Assembly: GCA_040881985.1 (NCBI GenBank)
Contig: JBBECE010000009.1
Location: 1-64,000, forward strand
Origin: JBBECE01 sp040881985
GTDB taxonomy: Bacteria; Pseudomonadota; Alphaproteobacteria; Rhizobiales; Devosiaceae
Direction: 5' to 3'
Length of the DNA: 64,000 bases
The notes beneath the pieces were generated by a model that saw nothing but the letters and a program-made list of their open reading frames with translations, was not told the DNA's origin and made no database searches. Below, in pieces: positions 36,275 to 44,778 of the stretch; position 1 is the first letter of the stretch; every line of letters starts with the position of its first letter. The position numbers were made by a program, and so were the translations under genes.

Positions 36275-37593
36275 GCGACCTCTTTGGCGCCGACAAGGCT
36301 CCGCCCGCTTCCCCGCCGGGGGATCGCCCGCTCGCCGACCGGCTGCGGCCGCAAAGCCTTAACGAGGTCGTGGGTCAGGATCATCTGCTCGGCCAGACGG
36401 GGGCGCTGCGCCGGATGATCGGATCGGGCCGGCTCGGCTCGATGATCTTCTGGGGTCCGCCCGGCACCGGCAAGACGACCGTCGCGCGGCTTCTGGCGCG
36501 CGAGACCGACTACCTCTTCGAGCAGATTTCCGCGGTTTTCTCCGGGGTCGCCGATCTCAAGAAAGTCTTCGACAGAGCCCGTCAGCGCCGAATGACCGGT
36601 GGCCGGACGCTCTTGTTCGTCGACGAAATCCATCGCTTCAACCGCGCCCAGCAGGATAGTTTTTTGCCGGTCATGGAGGACGGCACCGTGGTTCTCGTCG
36701 GGGCGACGACCGAGAATCCGTCCTTCGAGCTCAATTCGGCGCTGCTGTCGCGCGCCCAGGTGCTGCGTTTCGAGCCGCTCGGCTTTGCCGATCTCGAGGC
36801 GCTGATCGCTCGCGCCGAGGCTGACACGGGCAACCCGCTCCCGGTCGATGCGGACGCGCGCGAAGCGCTGAAAGGCATGGCGGACGGCGACGGCCGCTCC
36901 GTGCTCAGCCTTGTCGAAGAAATTTTCGCCGGCACACCGCGCGGCACCGTGCTTGACCGGGAAGCCCTGACACAGCTGGTGCAGCGCCGGGCGCCGATCT
37001 ACGACAAGGCGCAGGACGGCCATTACAACCTCATCTCGGCGCTCCACAAATCGGTGCGCGGCTCGGACCCCGACGCCTCGCTCTATTACCTGGCGCGGAT
37101 GCTGGAAGGGGGCGAGGACCCGATGTTCATCGCCCGGCGGCTGATCCGCATGGCGGTCGAGGATATTGGGCTCGCCGACCCGGCGGCCCTGCCGCAGACG
37201 ATCGCGGCACGCGACGCTTACGACATGCTGGGATCGCCCGAAGGCGAGTTGGCGCTCGCCCAGGCGACGCTCTATCTGGCGACCGCGCCCAAATCCAACG
37301 CCGTCTATACAGCCTTTTCGGCGGCAACCGCGCTCGCTAGGGAGACCGGCTCGCCCATGCCGCCGCCGGTGATCCTCAACGCGCCGACCAGACTGATGCA
37401 GGAGGAAGGCTACGGGGAGGGCTACGAATACGACCACGACACCCCGGAAGGCTTCTCCGGCCAGGACTATTTTCCCGCCAAAATCGGCCGGCAGCAGTTC
37501 TATCACCCGGTCGAGCGCGGCTTCGAGCGCGAGATCGCCAAGCGCCTCGATTATTTCGCCCGCTTGCGTTCGCAGCGCGCCAAGGGCAAATAG
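36271..37593 (+). CDS. rarA: Replication-associated recombination protein A, AAA+ ATPase
   Basis: A 440-residue AAA+ ATPase of the RarA/MgsA/WRNIP1 family, acting at stalled replication forks and interacting with SSB in E. coli. The opening M-S-D-L-F and P-L-A-D-R-L-R-P, the Walker A G-P-P-G-T-G-K-T-T (about residues 70-78) and Walker B F-V-D-E-I-H-R-F-N are clear, followed by the C-terminal tetramerisation domain. The ATG overlaps the protease stop by four bases. crcB follows after 30 nt. Confidence 0.95.
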   Translation: MSDLFGADKAPPASPPGDRPLADRLRPQSLNEVVGQDHLLGQTGALRRMIGSGRLGSMIFWGPPGTGKTTVARLLARETDYLFEQISAVFSGVADLKKVFDRARQRRMTGGRTLLFVDEIHRFNRAQQDSFLPVMEDGTVVLVGATTENPSFELNSALLSRAQVLRFEPLGFADLEALIARAEADTGNPLPVDADAREALKGMADGDGRSVLSLVEEIFAGTPRGTVLDREALTQLVQRRAPIYDKAQDGHYNLISALHKSVRGSDPDASLYYLARMLEGGEDPMFIARRLIRMAVEDIGLADPAALPQTIAARDAYDMLGSPEGELALAQATLYLATAPKSNAVYTAFSAATALARETGSPMPPPVILNAPTRLMQEEGYGEGYEYDHDTPEGFSGQDYFPAKIGRQQFYHPVERGFEREIAKRLDYFARLRSQRAKGK

Positions 37594-37623
37594 GCCCGGA
37601 AACCTGGCGGCAAGGTGAAGGAC

Positions 37624-38007
37624 ATGCAATCCATTCTTCTGGTCGGGGCGGGCGGAGCGCTCGGCGCCGTCGGGCGCTATGGCGCCGGCGTTGCCTTCGT
37701 GCGGCTCGGCGTTATCGGCTTTCCCTGGGCGACGGTCGCAATAAACGTCTCGGGCTCGCTGCTGATGGGCGTCTTGATCGGCCTTCTCGCCCAGACCTTG
37801 CCCGCCTGGCAGAACGAAGCGCGGCTTTTCCTCGCGGTTGGCGTACTTGGCGGCTACACCACCTTTTCGGCGTTTTCGCTCGACGTCGTCACCCTGTTCG
37901 AGCGCGGCGAGATTCTCCCCGCCACTCTTTACATCGCGTTCTCGGTCGCTGCCTCGATCCTCGCGCTCGTTTTCGGGCTGTTGCTGATGCGTTGGGTTCT
38001 GCCGTGA
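37624..38007 (+). CDS. crcB: Fluoride ion channel (Fluc/CrcB)
   Basis: A 127-residue, four-helix membrane protein that dimerises antiparallel to export fluoride. The family motifs G-G-A-L-G-A-V-G-R-Y, the N-x-S-G-S-x-x-M-G segment and the G-Y-T-T-F-S-A-F-S pore motif are present. ATG 37624 fits the family better than the GTG at 37615. No fluoride riboswitch was recognised upstream. The stop overlaps the rluC start (GTGA). Confidence 0.93.
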   Translation: MQSILLVGAGGALGAVGRYGAGVAFVRLGVIGFPWATVAINVSGSLLMGVLIGLLAQTLPAWQNEARLFLAVGVLGGYTTFSAFSLDVVTLFERGEILPATLYIAFSVAASILALVFGLLLMRWVLP

Positions 38008-38993
38008 GCGGCGTACAGCAGCGCGCCGTCGCCCGCGACGAGGTCGGGATGCGGCTCGACCGCTGGTTCGCGGTCAATTTTCCGGGCCTGCCGCACTCGC
38101 ATTTGCAAAAACTCATCCGCAGCGGCCAGGTCAGGGTCGACAGCGCCCGTGCCAAGCCCGATACAAGGCTTGAGCGCGGCCAGATCGTCCGCATCCCTCC
38201 AATCACCTTGGCCAGGGCGGCCCCGAATGCCGCCCCGCGCGCCGGGGAAGCGGAGTTCCTCCGCTCGATCCTCATTCACGAGAGCCAGGATATTCTTGTC
38301 TTCAACAAGCCCGCCGGCCTCGCCGTTCAGGGCGGCTCGGGCACCGCCCGGCATCTCGACGGCATGCTCGCCGCGCTCACCGACAAAAAGGGCGAAGCGC
38401 CAAAACTCGTCCACCGGCTCGACCGCGATACTTCCGGCTGTTTGCTCGTCGCCCGCAATCGCGCCACCGCCGCCCATTTCAGCAAAGTCTTTCGCACCCG
38501 TTCGGCTCGCAAGATTTACTGGGCCGTCACCGCCGGGGTGCCCGCTCCGCCGCAGGGCCGGATATCCTGCTTCCTCGTTCGGCAGGGGACCGCCGACGGC
38601 GAGCAGATGCGGGTCGTGGCGCAAGGGGTCGAGGGAGCGCAGCATTCGCTGAGCCATTATTCGGTGATCGACCGGGCCGGCGACCGCTTCGCCTGGGTTT
38701 CCCTCAAGCCCGTCACCGGGCGCACCCATCAGCTGCGCGTCCACATGGCCGAACTCAAATCCCCCATCCTCGGCGATCCCCGCTATTTCAATCTCAAAGG
38801 CTTCGAGGCCCCGGCCGGGCTCGGCGAGGGGCTGCACCTGCATGCAAGGCGCCTGGCGCTGCCCTTGCCGGGCGGGGCGAGACTCGATATCTCGGCGCCA
38901 CTGCCGGCGCATATGGCGCGGACGTTTGATACGCTCGGCTTCGATGCCGCCCGCTACGACGCCCAATCGGCCGACCCCGAGGAAGCCACATGA
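38004..38993 (+). CDS. rluC: 23S rRNA pseudouridine synthase, RluC/RluD family
   Basis: A 329-residue enzyme with an N-terminal S4 RNA-binding domain (about 15-75) and an RluA-type catalytic domain. The catalytic Asp140 is in H-R-L-D-R-D-T-S-G. RluC-type enzymes modify U955, U2504 and U2580 of 23S rRNA in E. coli; RluD is the alternative, but the position after crcB is typical of rluC. It starts at GTG 38004, overlapping the crcB stop. The DUF1801 gene starts within its last codon. Confidence 0.88.
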   Translation: MSGVQQRAVARDEVGMRLDRWFAVNFPGLPHSHLQKLIRSGQVRVDSARAKPDTRLERGQIVRIPPITLARAAPNAAPRAGEAEFLRSILIHESQDILVFNKPAGLAVQGGSGTARHLDGMLAALTDKKGEAPKLVHRLDRDTSGCLLVARNRATAAHFSKVFRTRSARKIYWAVTAGVPAPPQGRISCFLVRQGTADGEQMRVVAQGVEGAQHSLSHYSVIDRAGDRFAWVSLKPVTGRTHQLRVHMAELKSPILGDPRYFNLKGFEAPAGLGEGLHLHARRLALPLPGGARLDISAPLPAHMARTFDTLGFDAARYDAQSADPEEAT

Positions 38994-39355
38994 GCGCAAA
39001 ACAATTTGCCACGCTTGCCGCCTCGCTCCAGGCGCTCGCCGAGGCGGTCCATGCGCGCCTCGCCAAACTCGGCCCGCATCTCGAGCAGAAATCGCGCTGG
39101 GGCTATCCCGCCTTTGTCGGGCGCGGTGACATCGCCTCGGTCGGGGGCACCGGCAAGGGCGGCAATGCGCACGTCAATCTCTATCTCTTCCACGGTGCGC
39201 AGCTGCCGAACCCGCATCGCCTGATCGAGGGCACCGGCAAGGCGATGCGCCACATCAAGTTCTTTACCCTGGCGGATCTCGACCGGCCGGGGGTCGACGC
39301 CGCGATCCGCGCCGCCATCGCCTTCGACGCGGCGCTACCGGTGAGGCGATCCTGA
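38990..39355 (+). CDS. DUF1801 domain protein
   Basis: A 121-residue small cytoplasmic protein of the DUF1801 family (YdhG-like fold, related to frataxin-like small proteins). The S-R-W-G-Y-P-x-F segment and the G-x-A-x-V-N-L-Y-L-F-x-G-x-x-L block, followed by the K-x-M-R-H-I-K-F motif, match that family. No function is established. It overlaps the rluC stop (ATGA) and is followed 7 nt later by the ATP12 gene. Many Hyphomicrobiales have a HAD hydrolase gene here instead. Confidence 0.8.
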   Translation: MSAKQFATLAASLQALAEAVHARLAKLGPHLEQKSRWGYPAFVGRGDIASVGGTGKGGNAHVNLYLFHGAQLPNPHRLIEGTGKAMRHIKFFTLADLDRPGVDAAIRAAIAFDAALPVRRS

Positions 39356-39362
39356 GGACCAG

Positions 39363-40148
39363 GTGAGCACGCCTCCCGACGACGCCACGAAACCGCGGGA
39401 TGACGGCTACGGCCGCGTCCAGCGGACGCTGCGGCGGGAGCTGCCGAAGCGATTCTACAAAGCGGCGACGGTCGGCCCGGCCGGAAATGGACGGTTTGCC
39501 GTCCACCTCGATGGCAGCCCCATTCGCACTCCGGGCAAGGCAAAGGTCGAAGTGCCGTCCGAGGCGCTCGCCACGCGCCTTGCCGCCGAATGGGCGGGAC
39601 AGGGTGCGCGCATCGATCCCGCGACCATGCCGCTGACCCGCCTCGTCAACACGGCGATCGAGTCGGGGGCGACGTCGATGCAAGCCCTGCGCGCGGAGAT
39701 CGTCCGCTTTGCCGGCTCGGACCTGCTGCTCTACCGCGCCGAAGCGCCCGAAGAGCTCGTCGCCAAACAGGCGGAATTCTGGGATAAGGCGCTCGACCTG
39801 TTCGCCGAACGATTCGGTGTGACTTTCGTGCCGGCGATGGGAATCGTCCACCACCCGCAGCCGCAAGCGATGCTCGTGCGCATTGCTGCAATTGTTGCCG
39901 GCTTCGGGCCATTTTCGCTGATGGCGCTGACTTCGGCGACGGCCATCGCCGGCTCGGCGATTCTCGTTCTCGGCGCTGCGCTCGATCTGTTCACCCGCGA
40001 TTTCGCCTGGGACGCGGCGCATGTCGACGAAGATTTCAACATTGTCACTTCGGGCGCGGACTCCGAGGCCGCAGCCCGCCGCCGCTACCGCCGCGCCGAC
40101 TTCGACGCGGCGCTTGATGTGGTGGAGATGGTGGGGCTCGACGCCTAA
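39363..40148 (+). CDS. ATP12-family F1-ATPase assembly chaperone
   Basis: A 261-residue homologue of mitochondrial ATP12, the chaperone that protects the F1 alpha subunit before assembly. The opening R-F-Y-K-x-A-x-V, the L-D-G-x-P/S-I-R-T-P block and the W-x-x-Q-G-x-x-I-D-P-x-x-M-P-L-T-R-L-x-N-T-A-I signature, with E-L-V-x-x-Q-x-x-x-W-D later, are diagnostic. It occurs in alphaproteobacteria and mitochondria. Start GTG 39363. Confidence 0.9.
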   Translation: MSTPPDDATKPRDDGYGRVQRTLRRELPKRFYKAATVGPAGNGRFAVHLDGSPIRTPGKAKVEVPSEALATRLAAEWAGQGARIDPATMPLTRLVNTAIESGATSMQALRAEIVRFAGSDLLLYRAEAPEELVAKQAEFWDKALDLFAERFGVTFVPAMGIVHHPQPQAMLVRIAAIVAGFGPFSLMALTSATAIAGSAILVLGAALDLFTRDFAWDAAHVDEDFNIVTSGADSEAAARRRYRRADFDAALDVVEMVGLDA

Positions 40149-40153
40149 GCGCG

Positions 40154-40235
40154 CACCCCCTCCCATCCTCCCCCATGAAAGGGCGAGGTGACAATTCCTT
40201 CACCCTCCCCCTTGTGGGGAGGGTCGGGGAGGGGA
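40154..40235. repeat. Two palindromic intergenic repeat units (REP-like)
   Basis: Unit A (40154-40190) and unit B (40201-40235). Unit B contains CCCTCCCC (40203-40210) and GGGGAGGG (40216-40223) around a five-base loop, then a GGGGAGGGG tail. This C/G-rich pattern resembles a palindromic element dispersed in rhizobial genomes. It separates the convergent ATP12-type and folK genes, and folK reads into it. The hairpin may also terminate both transcripts. Confidence 0.65.
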
Positions 40236-40670
40236 TGACGAAGCCACGTCCTCCACCCACGCCGCCACTTCCGGTGCGATTTCACGCAGCGGCGCCAGCA
40301 CGAACTCCCGCTCGTAAGCATGCGGATGCGGCAGGGTGAGCGCCGGAGTCACCAGCCGCGTATGCCCGTAAGCGATGATGTCGATGTCGATCACCCGCGG
40401 CCCCCATTTTTCACCGCGCACCCGTCCCATGTCGCGCTCGATCATCAGGCACGCCTGCATAAGATCGAGTGGCGGCAAGGAGGTCTCGATCTCGATCGCC
40501 ATGTTGAGGAATTTCGGCTGGTCGGTCTTGCCCCACGGCTCGGTCTCGATGACCTGCGACCGGCGCACCACATGGATCCCGGAATGCTCGGCGATCCGGC
40601 GCACGGCTTCCTTCAGTTGCTTTGCGGGAGCTCCGATGTTGGCGCCGAGCGCGAGATACGCACGGCTCAT
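40200..40670 (-). CDS. folK: HPPK, folate pathway
   Basis: A 156-residue 2-amino-4-hydroxy-6-hydroxymethyldihydropteridine pyrophosphokinase, which transfers pyrophosphate from ATP to the pterin for FolP. It opens A-Y-L-A-L-G-A-N-I-G; R-W-G-P-R-V-I-D-I-D-I (metal-binding Asp pair) and L-P-H-P-H-A are the family signatures. The final 13 or so residues (SSSPPRPSPQGGG) are encoded by the palindromic repeat and are not conserved. The ATG overlaps the folB stop (ATGA). Confidence 0.95.
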   Translation of the reverse strand: MSRAYLALGANIGAPAKQLKEAVRRIAEHSGIHVVRRSQVIETEPWGKTDQPKFLNMAIEIETSLPPLDLMQACLMIERDMGRVRGEKWGPRVIDIDIIAYGHTRLVTPALTLPHPHAYEREFVLAPLREIAPEVAAWVEDVASSSPPRPSPQGGG

Positions 40671-41062
40671 TCCATGCCCTCGCGGCGGCGCGCGATCTCG
40701 ATGGCGAATTCGCCGACGACGATGGGGATCGGCGCTTCGGGCTTGCGCACCCTGATCCGCACCCATTCGACTTGCGAAAAAGCCGCGAACAGCCGGTCGA
40801 TAATATGCTGGCCCAGCGCCTCGATCAGCTTGAAGCGCTTTTCCTCGAAGGCTTCTTTGACCACCCCGAAAATCAGCTCGTAGGACACGGTTTTCTCGAC
40901 CGCGTCGGTCTGGCCCGCCTCGCGGAGGTCCATACCGCATTCGAGGTCGATGCGGAACCGCTGCCCGAGGCTCGACTCTTCCGGCATCACCCCGTGATAG
41001 CCGTAAAAGGCGAGGTCGTTGAGCATGATCTTGTCGCGGACGCGGCGGGGTCGGTCGTGCAT
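40667..41062 (-). CDS. folB: Dihydroneopterin aldolase
   Basis: A 131-residue enzyme that converts dihydroneopterin to 6-hydroxymethyldihydropterin. The F-Y-G-Y-H-G-V motif and the conserved E-x-x-x-G-Q-x-F/R pattern are present, as is the Y-E-L-I-x-x-V-V-K segment with the catalytic lysine later. Its ATG follows the folP stop directly and its stop overlaps folK, so the three are translated together. Confidence 0.93.
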   Translation of the reverse strand: MHDRPRRVRDKIMLNDLAFYGYHGVMPEESSLGQRFRIDLECGMDLREAGQTDAVEKTVSYELIFGVVKEAFEEKRFKLIEALGQHIIDRLFAAFSQVEWVRIRVRKPEAPIPIVVGEFAIEIARRREGME

Positions 41063-41917
41063 TCAGGCCTCCGCGGGAGCGGGGGGTCCATAGGCTGCGG
41101 CCATCGCCACCCTGAGCCCGTCGAGATTGGCGCGCACGTCATGGACCCGGAAAATATGGGCGCCCTTCTGCCAGGCGATGACCGAGGTCGCGACCGTTCC
41201 CGCCAGCCGCTCCTTGGGCGGGGTGCCGAGCAACCTGCCGAGCATCGATTTGCGCGACATGCCGACGAGCAGCGGATAGCCGAGCGCGGCGATCTCGTCG
41301 AGGCGGTGCAGGATTTCATAGTTCTCGGCGAAGGTCTTGGCGAAGCCGAAGCCCGGATCGAGCATCAGGCGATTGCGCGGCAGTCCGGCCGCCTCGGCGA
41401 TCCCGATAGACTTCTCGAAATAACGCTTGATCTCGCCGATCACGTCCTTAGCTTCGTCGCGGACCGGATCCCAATGCATCGCGACCGCCGCGGCGCCCGA
41501 CTCGGCGGCAAACCCGGCGAGTTCGGGTTCGCTCTGTAACCCATGGACATCGTTGAGGATTTCGGCGCCGGCCGCGAGCGCCTGACGCGCCACTTCGGCT
41601 TTGTTGGTGTCGATCGAGAGGATGGCTCCGAGCTTTGCGCCGGCCAGCGCCTCGATCACCGGCATCACCCGGGCGAGTTCGGTCGCTGTGCCCACCTCGT
41701 CGGCGCCGGGACGGGTACTCTCGCCGCCCACATCGATAATCGCCGCGCCTTCGCCGACCATGCGGCGCGCCGAGGCGAGGGCGGTCATGGGGTCGGCATT
41801 GTCGCCGCCGTCGGAGAAACTGTCGGGGGTGACATTGACCACCCCCATCACCATCGGCGCTCTTCCCAGCGCCAACGGCCCCGAAGGCAGCGGCACGCTG
41901 AAAGCGCGGTGGCTCAC
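41063..41917 (-). CDS. folP: Dihydropteroate synthase
   Basis: A 284-residue enzyme joining hydroxymethyldihydropterin pyrophosphate to p-aminobenzoate, the sulfonamide target. The motifs N-V-T-P-D-S-F-S-D-G, D-V-G-G-E-S-T-R-P-G, the D-P-G-F-G-F-x-K-T loop and the G-x-S-R-K-S motif are all intact. It starts at GTG 41917, overlapping the rimO stop by four bases; the frame runs upstream, but only this start is plausible. Confidence 0.96.
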   Translation of the reverse strand: MSHRAFSVPLPSGPLALGRAPMVMGVVNVTPDSFSDGGDNADPMTALASARRMVGEGAAIIDVGGESTRPGADEVGTATELARVMPVIEALAGAKLGAILSIDTNKAEVARQALAAGAEILNDVHGLQSEPELAGFAAESGAAAVAMHWDPVRDEAKDVIGEIKRYFEKSIGIAEAAGLPRNRLMLDPGFGFAKTFAENYEILHRLDEIAALGYPLLVGMSRKSMLGRLLGTPPKERLAGTVATSVIAWQKGAHIFRVHDVRANLDGLRVAMAAAYGPPAPAEA

Positions 41918-43239
41918 GCCGCCCTCGCATCCGCGAAGAGGTCGTATTCGTTCGAACCGGTGACCGTCACACGAACCATGTCGCCCGGTTTGATGCCCGT
42001 CGCGTTGGCGACGATAACCGAACCGTCGATCTCGGGCGCATCCCATTGGCTGCGGGCGATCGCCACATTCTCGTCTGTCCGCACATCGTCGACCAGCACG
42101 TCGATGTCGCGGCCGATCTTTGTCTTGAGCCGTTCGGCGCTGATCGCCTGGGCGCGCTCCATCAGCCTCCGGTAACGCTCTTCCTTCAACTCGTCCGGCA
42201 CATGGTCCGGCAGCGCGTTCGACTTGGCGCCGGCGACCGGCTCGTATTTGAACGTGCCGACCCGATCGATGCCCGCTTCGTCGAGCCAGTCGAGCAGCAT
42301 TTCGAAATCCTCGTCGGTTTCGCCGGGGAAGCCGACGATAAAGGTCGAGCGGATCGCCAGGTCCGGATTGATCGCGCGCCAGCTCCTGATCCGGTCGAGG
42401 GTCTTTTCCTGATTGGCGGGCCGCCGCATCGCTTTCAGCAATTTTGGCGAGGCGTGCTGGAACGGAATGTCGAGATAGGGCAGGAGCCTCCCCTCGGACA
42501 TCAGGGGGATAACTTCGTCGACATGGGGATAGGGATAAACGTAGTGAAGCCTGATCCAGACGCCGAGTTGTGAAAGTTCGCGCGACAACTGGCAGAAGTT
42601 CGCAGTAATCGGCCTTCCACGGTACGTTGAAGTGGCGTATTTCACGTCCAATCCATACGCCGAGGTGTCCTGCGAGATGACCAGGATTTCCCGGACCCCG
42701 GCGCGGACCAGCAGCTCCGCCTCGGTCATCACATTGGCCGCAGGGCGGCTTACGAGATTGCCCCTGATCGACGGAATTATGCAGAAGCTGCAACGGTTTG
42801 AACAGCCTTCCGAAATTTTCAGATAAGCATAGTGGCGCGGCGTCAGCCGCAGCCCTTGCGGGGGCACAAGGTCCTCGAAGGGCTTGTGGAGCGGCGGCAG
42901 ATGGTCATGCACCGCCTCGACCACCGCCTCGTACTGTTGCGGTCCGGTCACCGCGAGAACCCGGGGATGTGTTTGTCGGATAAGGGCTTCTTCCTTGCCG
43001 AGGCAGCCGGTGACGATGACTTTGCCGTTCGCCGCGACCGCTTCTCCGATCGCCTCGAGGCTCTCCGCCTTGGCGCTGTCGAGGAACCCGCAGGTGTTGA
43101 CGATAACCAGATCGGCGCCGCCATAGTCTGGCGAAAAACGGTAGCCTTCGGCCCGCAAGGCACTGAGAATCCTCTCGGAATCGACCAGCGCCTTGGGGCA
43201 TCCAAGGCTGACGAGACCGATGGTGGGGATGTGGGTCAT
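41914..43239 (-). CDS. rimO: Ribosomal protein S12 methylthiotransferase
   Basis: A 441-residue radical SAM enzyme that adds a methylthio group to Asp89 of ribosomal protein S12. The N-terminal domain binds one 4Fe-4S cluster through three cysteines (L-G-C-P-K, N-T-C-G-F, T-G-C-L-G). The radical SAM motif is G-C-S-N-R-C-S-F-C (CxxxCxxC). A C-terminal TRAM domain ends the protein. The opening G-L-V-S-L-G-C-P-K-A separates it from MiaB. Its substrate protein, S12, is encoded in the same window with Asp89 conserved. It overlaps folP by four bases. Confidence 0.96.
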   Translation of the reverse strand: MTHIPTIGLVSLGCPKALVDSERILSALRAEGYRFSPDYGGADLVIVNTCGFLDSAKAESLEAIGEAVAANGKVIVTGCLGKEEALIRQTHPRVLAVTGPQQYEAVVEAVHDHLPPLHKPFEDLVPPQGLRLTPRHYAYLKISEGCSNRCSFCIIPSIRGNLVSRPAANVMTEAELLVRAGVREILVISQDTSAYGLDVKYATSTYRGRPITANFCQLSRELSQLGVWIRLHYVYPYPHVDEVIPLMSEGRLLPYLDIPFQHASPKLLKAMRRPANQEKTLDRIRSWRAINPDLAIRSTFIVGFPGETDEDFEMLLDWLDEAGIDRVGTFKYEPVAGAKSNALPDHVPDELKEERYRRLMERAQAISAERLKTKIGRDIDVLVDDVRTDENVAIARSQWDAPEIDGSVIVANATGIKPGDMVRVTVTGSNEYDLFADARAA

Positions 43240-43322
43240 CAGGCGCCCCGGGCGCGCAACAAGAGGCGCCGTTCTATAGCAAAAGCACCAAAGGTCAAAG
43301 GCGCCGGGCGGCCGGTAAAGGC

Positions 43323-43790
43323 CTAGCCTCTGCTTGGACCCTTCGGCGCGCGGGGGCGCGAAGTCCCTGATTTCTTGGGATTTTCGGCGGGCTTCGCCTC
43401 GGTCACCGCTTTCGGCGCTTCAGCCGGCTTGTCGTCCTCGGCCAATTCCTCGAGCGCTCCCTTGACGTCCTCGAAAATGCTCGCCGAGGGCCTGGGCGCC
43501 GTCGCTTCCTGCATCGCCGCCCCGTTCTTGCGGAAAAAGACGATCAGCGTCTCGCAGGCCACCCGCAGCACCACGAAGGCGAGGAGCCCATAGACGGCGA
43601 TCTCGATCAGCCCCCAGAAACCTTCGAAGAACGATTTGCCGAAGCTCGAGTAGAGATGGGTGATCGCCCAGATGACGATGGCCGAGAGTCCCAGGAGATA
43701 CAGGACCTTGATGATGCGCGGCGAGATCAGCCGGTCGAGGTTGAAGAGCGTCGGGCTGGTCGCGAGCTTCCGGAAGTCATCGGGTGTCAT
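43323..43790 (-). CDS. DUF4282 membrane protein
   Basis: A 155-residue inner-membrane protein with two predicted hydrophobic helices (about residues 28-47 and 60-85) and an N-terminal F-x-x-L-F-N-L-D-R-L-I-S-P-R-I segment of the DUF4282 family. The C-terminal half is a charged, lysine/proline-rich tail that likely lies in the cytoplasm. No function is known. It lies between rimO and lipB on the same strand. Confidence 0.75.
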   Translation of the reverse strand: MTPDDFRKLATSPTLFNLDRLISPRIIKVLYLLGLSAIVIWAITHLYSSFGKSFFEGFWGLIEIAVYGLLAFVVLRVACETLIVFFRKNGAAMQEATAPRPSASIFEDVKGALEELAEDDKPAEAPKAVTEAKPAENPKKSGTSRPRAPKGPSRG

Positions 43791-43856
43791 GGCCGTACCG
43801 GGGTTGGTGCCGCAGGGAACCTTTAGCGTAGTCCTTAACGTGGCGACTTCAAGGGT

Positions 43857-44573
43857 TCAGGCATATTCAGCCGCCGCGACCGGCCCGAAGACTTTCTCGA
43901 ATCCGGTCCGCAGCGCCATGTCGAGCTCAGGCATCGAGACGGTCTGGCCGAGGTCCTCGATCGAGGTCACGCCCTGGTCGGCGACCCCGCAGGGGACGAT
44001 GCCGCGATAATGATCGAGGTCGGGGGCGAGGTTGATCGAGACGCCGTGGAAACTCACCCAGCGGCTGACCCTGACCCCGATGGCGGCGATCTTGTCCATC
44101 CGGCCCTCGCCCTTGTCCGGCCGGTCGATCCAGACCCCGACACAGCCTGGCCGCCGCCGCCCGTCCAGATTGAATTCGGCCAGCGCCAGAATGATCCATT
44201 CCTCGAGCCCGTGGACGAAGGCCCGGATGTCGCGGCGACGATGCCTCAGGTCGAGCATGGTGTAGGCAACCCGCTGGCCCGGCCCGTGATAGGTGAACTG
44301 GCCGCCCCGTCCGGTGCGGATGACGGGCAGGAGGTCCGGTTCGAGCAGGTCGCGAGGGTCGGCCGAGGTGCCGGCGGTGTAGAGCGCCGGATGCTCGACA
44401 AGCCAGACGAGTTCCGGGGCCGCGTTGGCGACAATCAAGTCGACCCGCGCCGTCATCGCCTTCACCGCCTCGGCATAATCGACCGGCTCGGCGCTGATCC
44501 TCCACTCGGCCGGGGCGATGCCGGTGCCCATGAACCCGGAAATGTCGATGGCTGGGGCGGGGTTGGGCTGCAT
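43857..44573 (-). CDS. lipB: Octanoyl-[acyl-carrier-protein]-protein N-octanoyltransferase
   Basis: A 238-residue transferase that moves octanoyl from ACP to lipoyl domains. R-G-G-Q-x-T-Y-H-G-P-G-Q is the family signature; the catalytic lysine is in the K-I-A-A-I-G segment and the catalytic cysteine in I-V-P-C-G. ATG 44573 is preferred over the TTG three codons earlier. It is followed by the DUF4282 gene on the same strand. Confidence 0.94.
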   Translation of the reverse strand: MQPNPAPAIDISGFMGTGIAPAEWRISAEPVDYAEAVKAMTARVDLIVANAAPELVWLVEHPALYTAGTSADPRDLLEPDLLPVIRTGRGGQFTYHGPGQRVAYTMLDLRHRRRDIRAFVHGLEEWIILALAEFNLDGRRRPGCVGVWIDRPDKGEGRMDKIAAIGVRVSRWVSFHGVSINLAPDLDHYRGIVPCGVADQGVTSIEDLGQTVSMPELDMALRTGFEKVFGPVAAAEYA

Positions 44574-44706
44574 CCGGGTCAATCCGCAAGCCTTAGGGGA
44601 TCAAGCCTGACGCGCATGTTCCCGAGTGGCTCCGGCATCATAGCCGGGCGTCCGGGGAGGGGCCACGCAAAAGCGGAATGAAGTGGCAAGCCGTCGATCT
44701 GCGGGC

Positions 44707-44735
44707 TTGAGCCGCATAATCCGATTTGTTACAGC
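44707..44735 (+). promoter_or_regulatory. Candidate promoter of tRNA-Leu
   Basis: TTGAGC (44707-44712) and TACAGC (44730-44735) are 17 nt apart, about 45 nt before the tRNA. The -35 half is the stronger one. Confidence 0.35.
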
Positions 44736-44778
44736 ATGGCCGCCTTGCGCCCCCGGGGCGCAGCGCTCTCCATCACGT

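Noticed and set aside
37594..37623. Fluoride riboswitch before crcB.
   Set aside because: Only 30 nt separate rarA from crcB, and no riboswitch pattern is seen.
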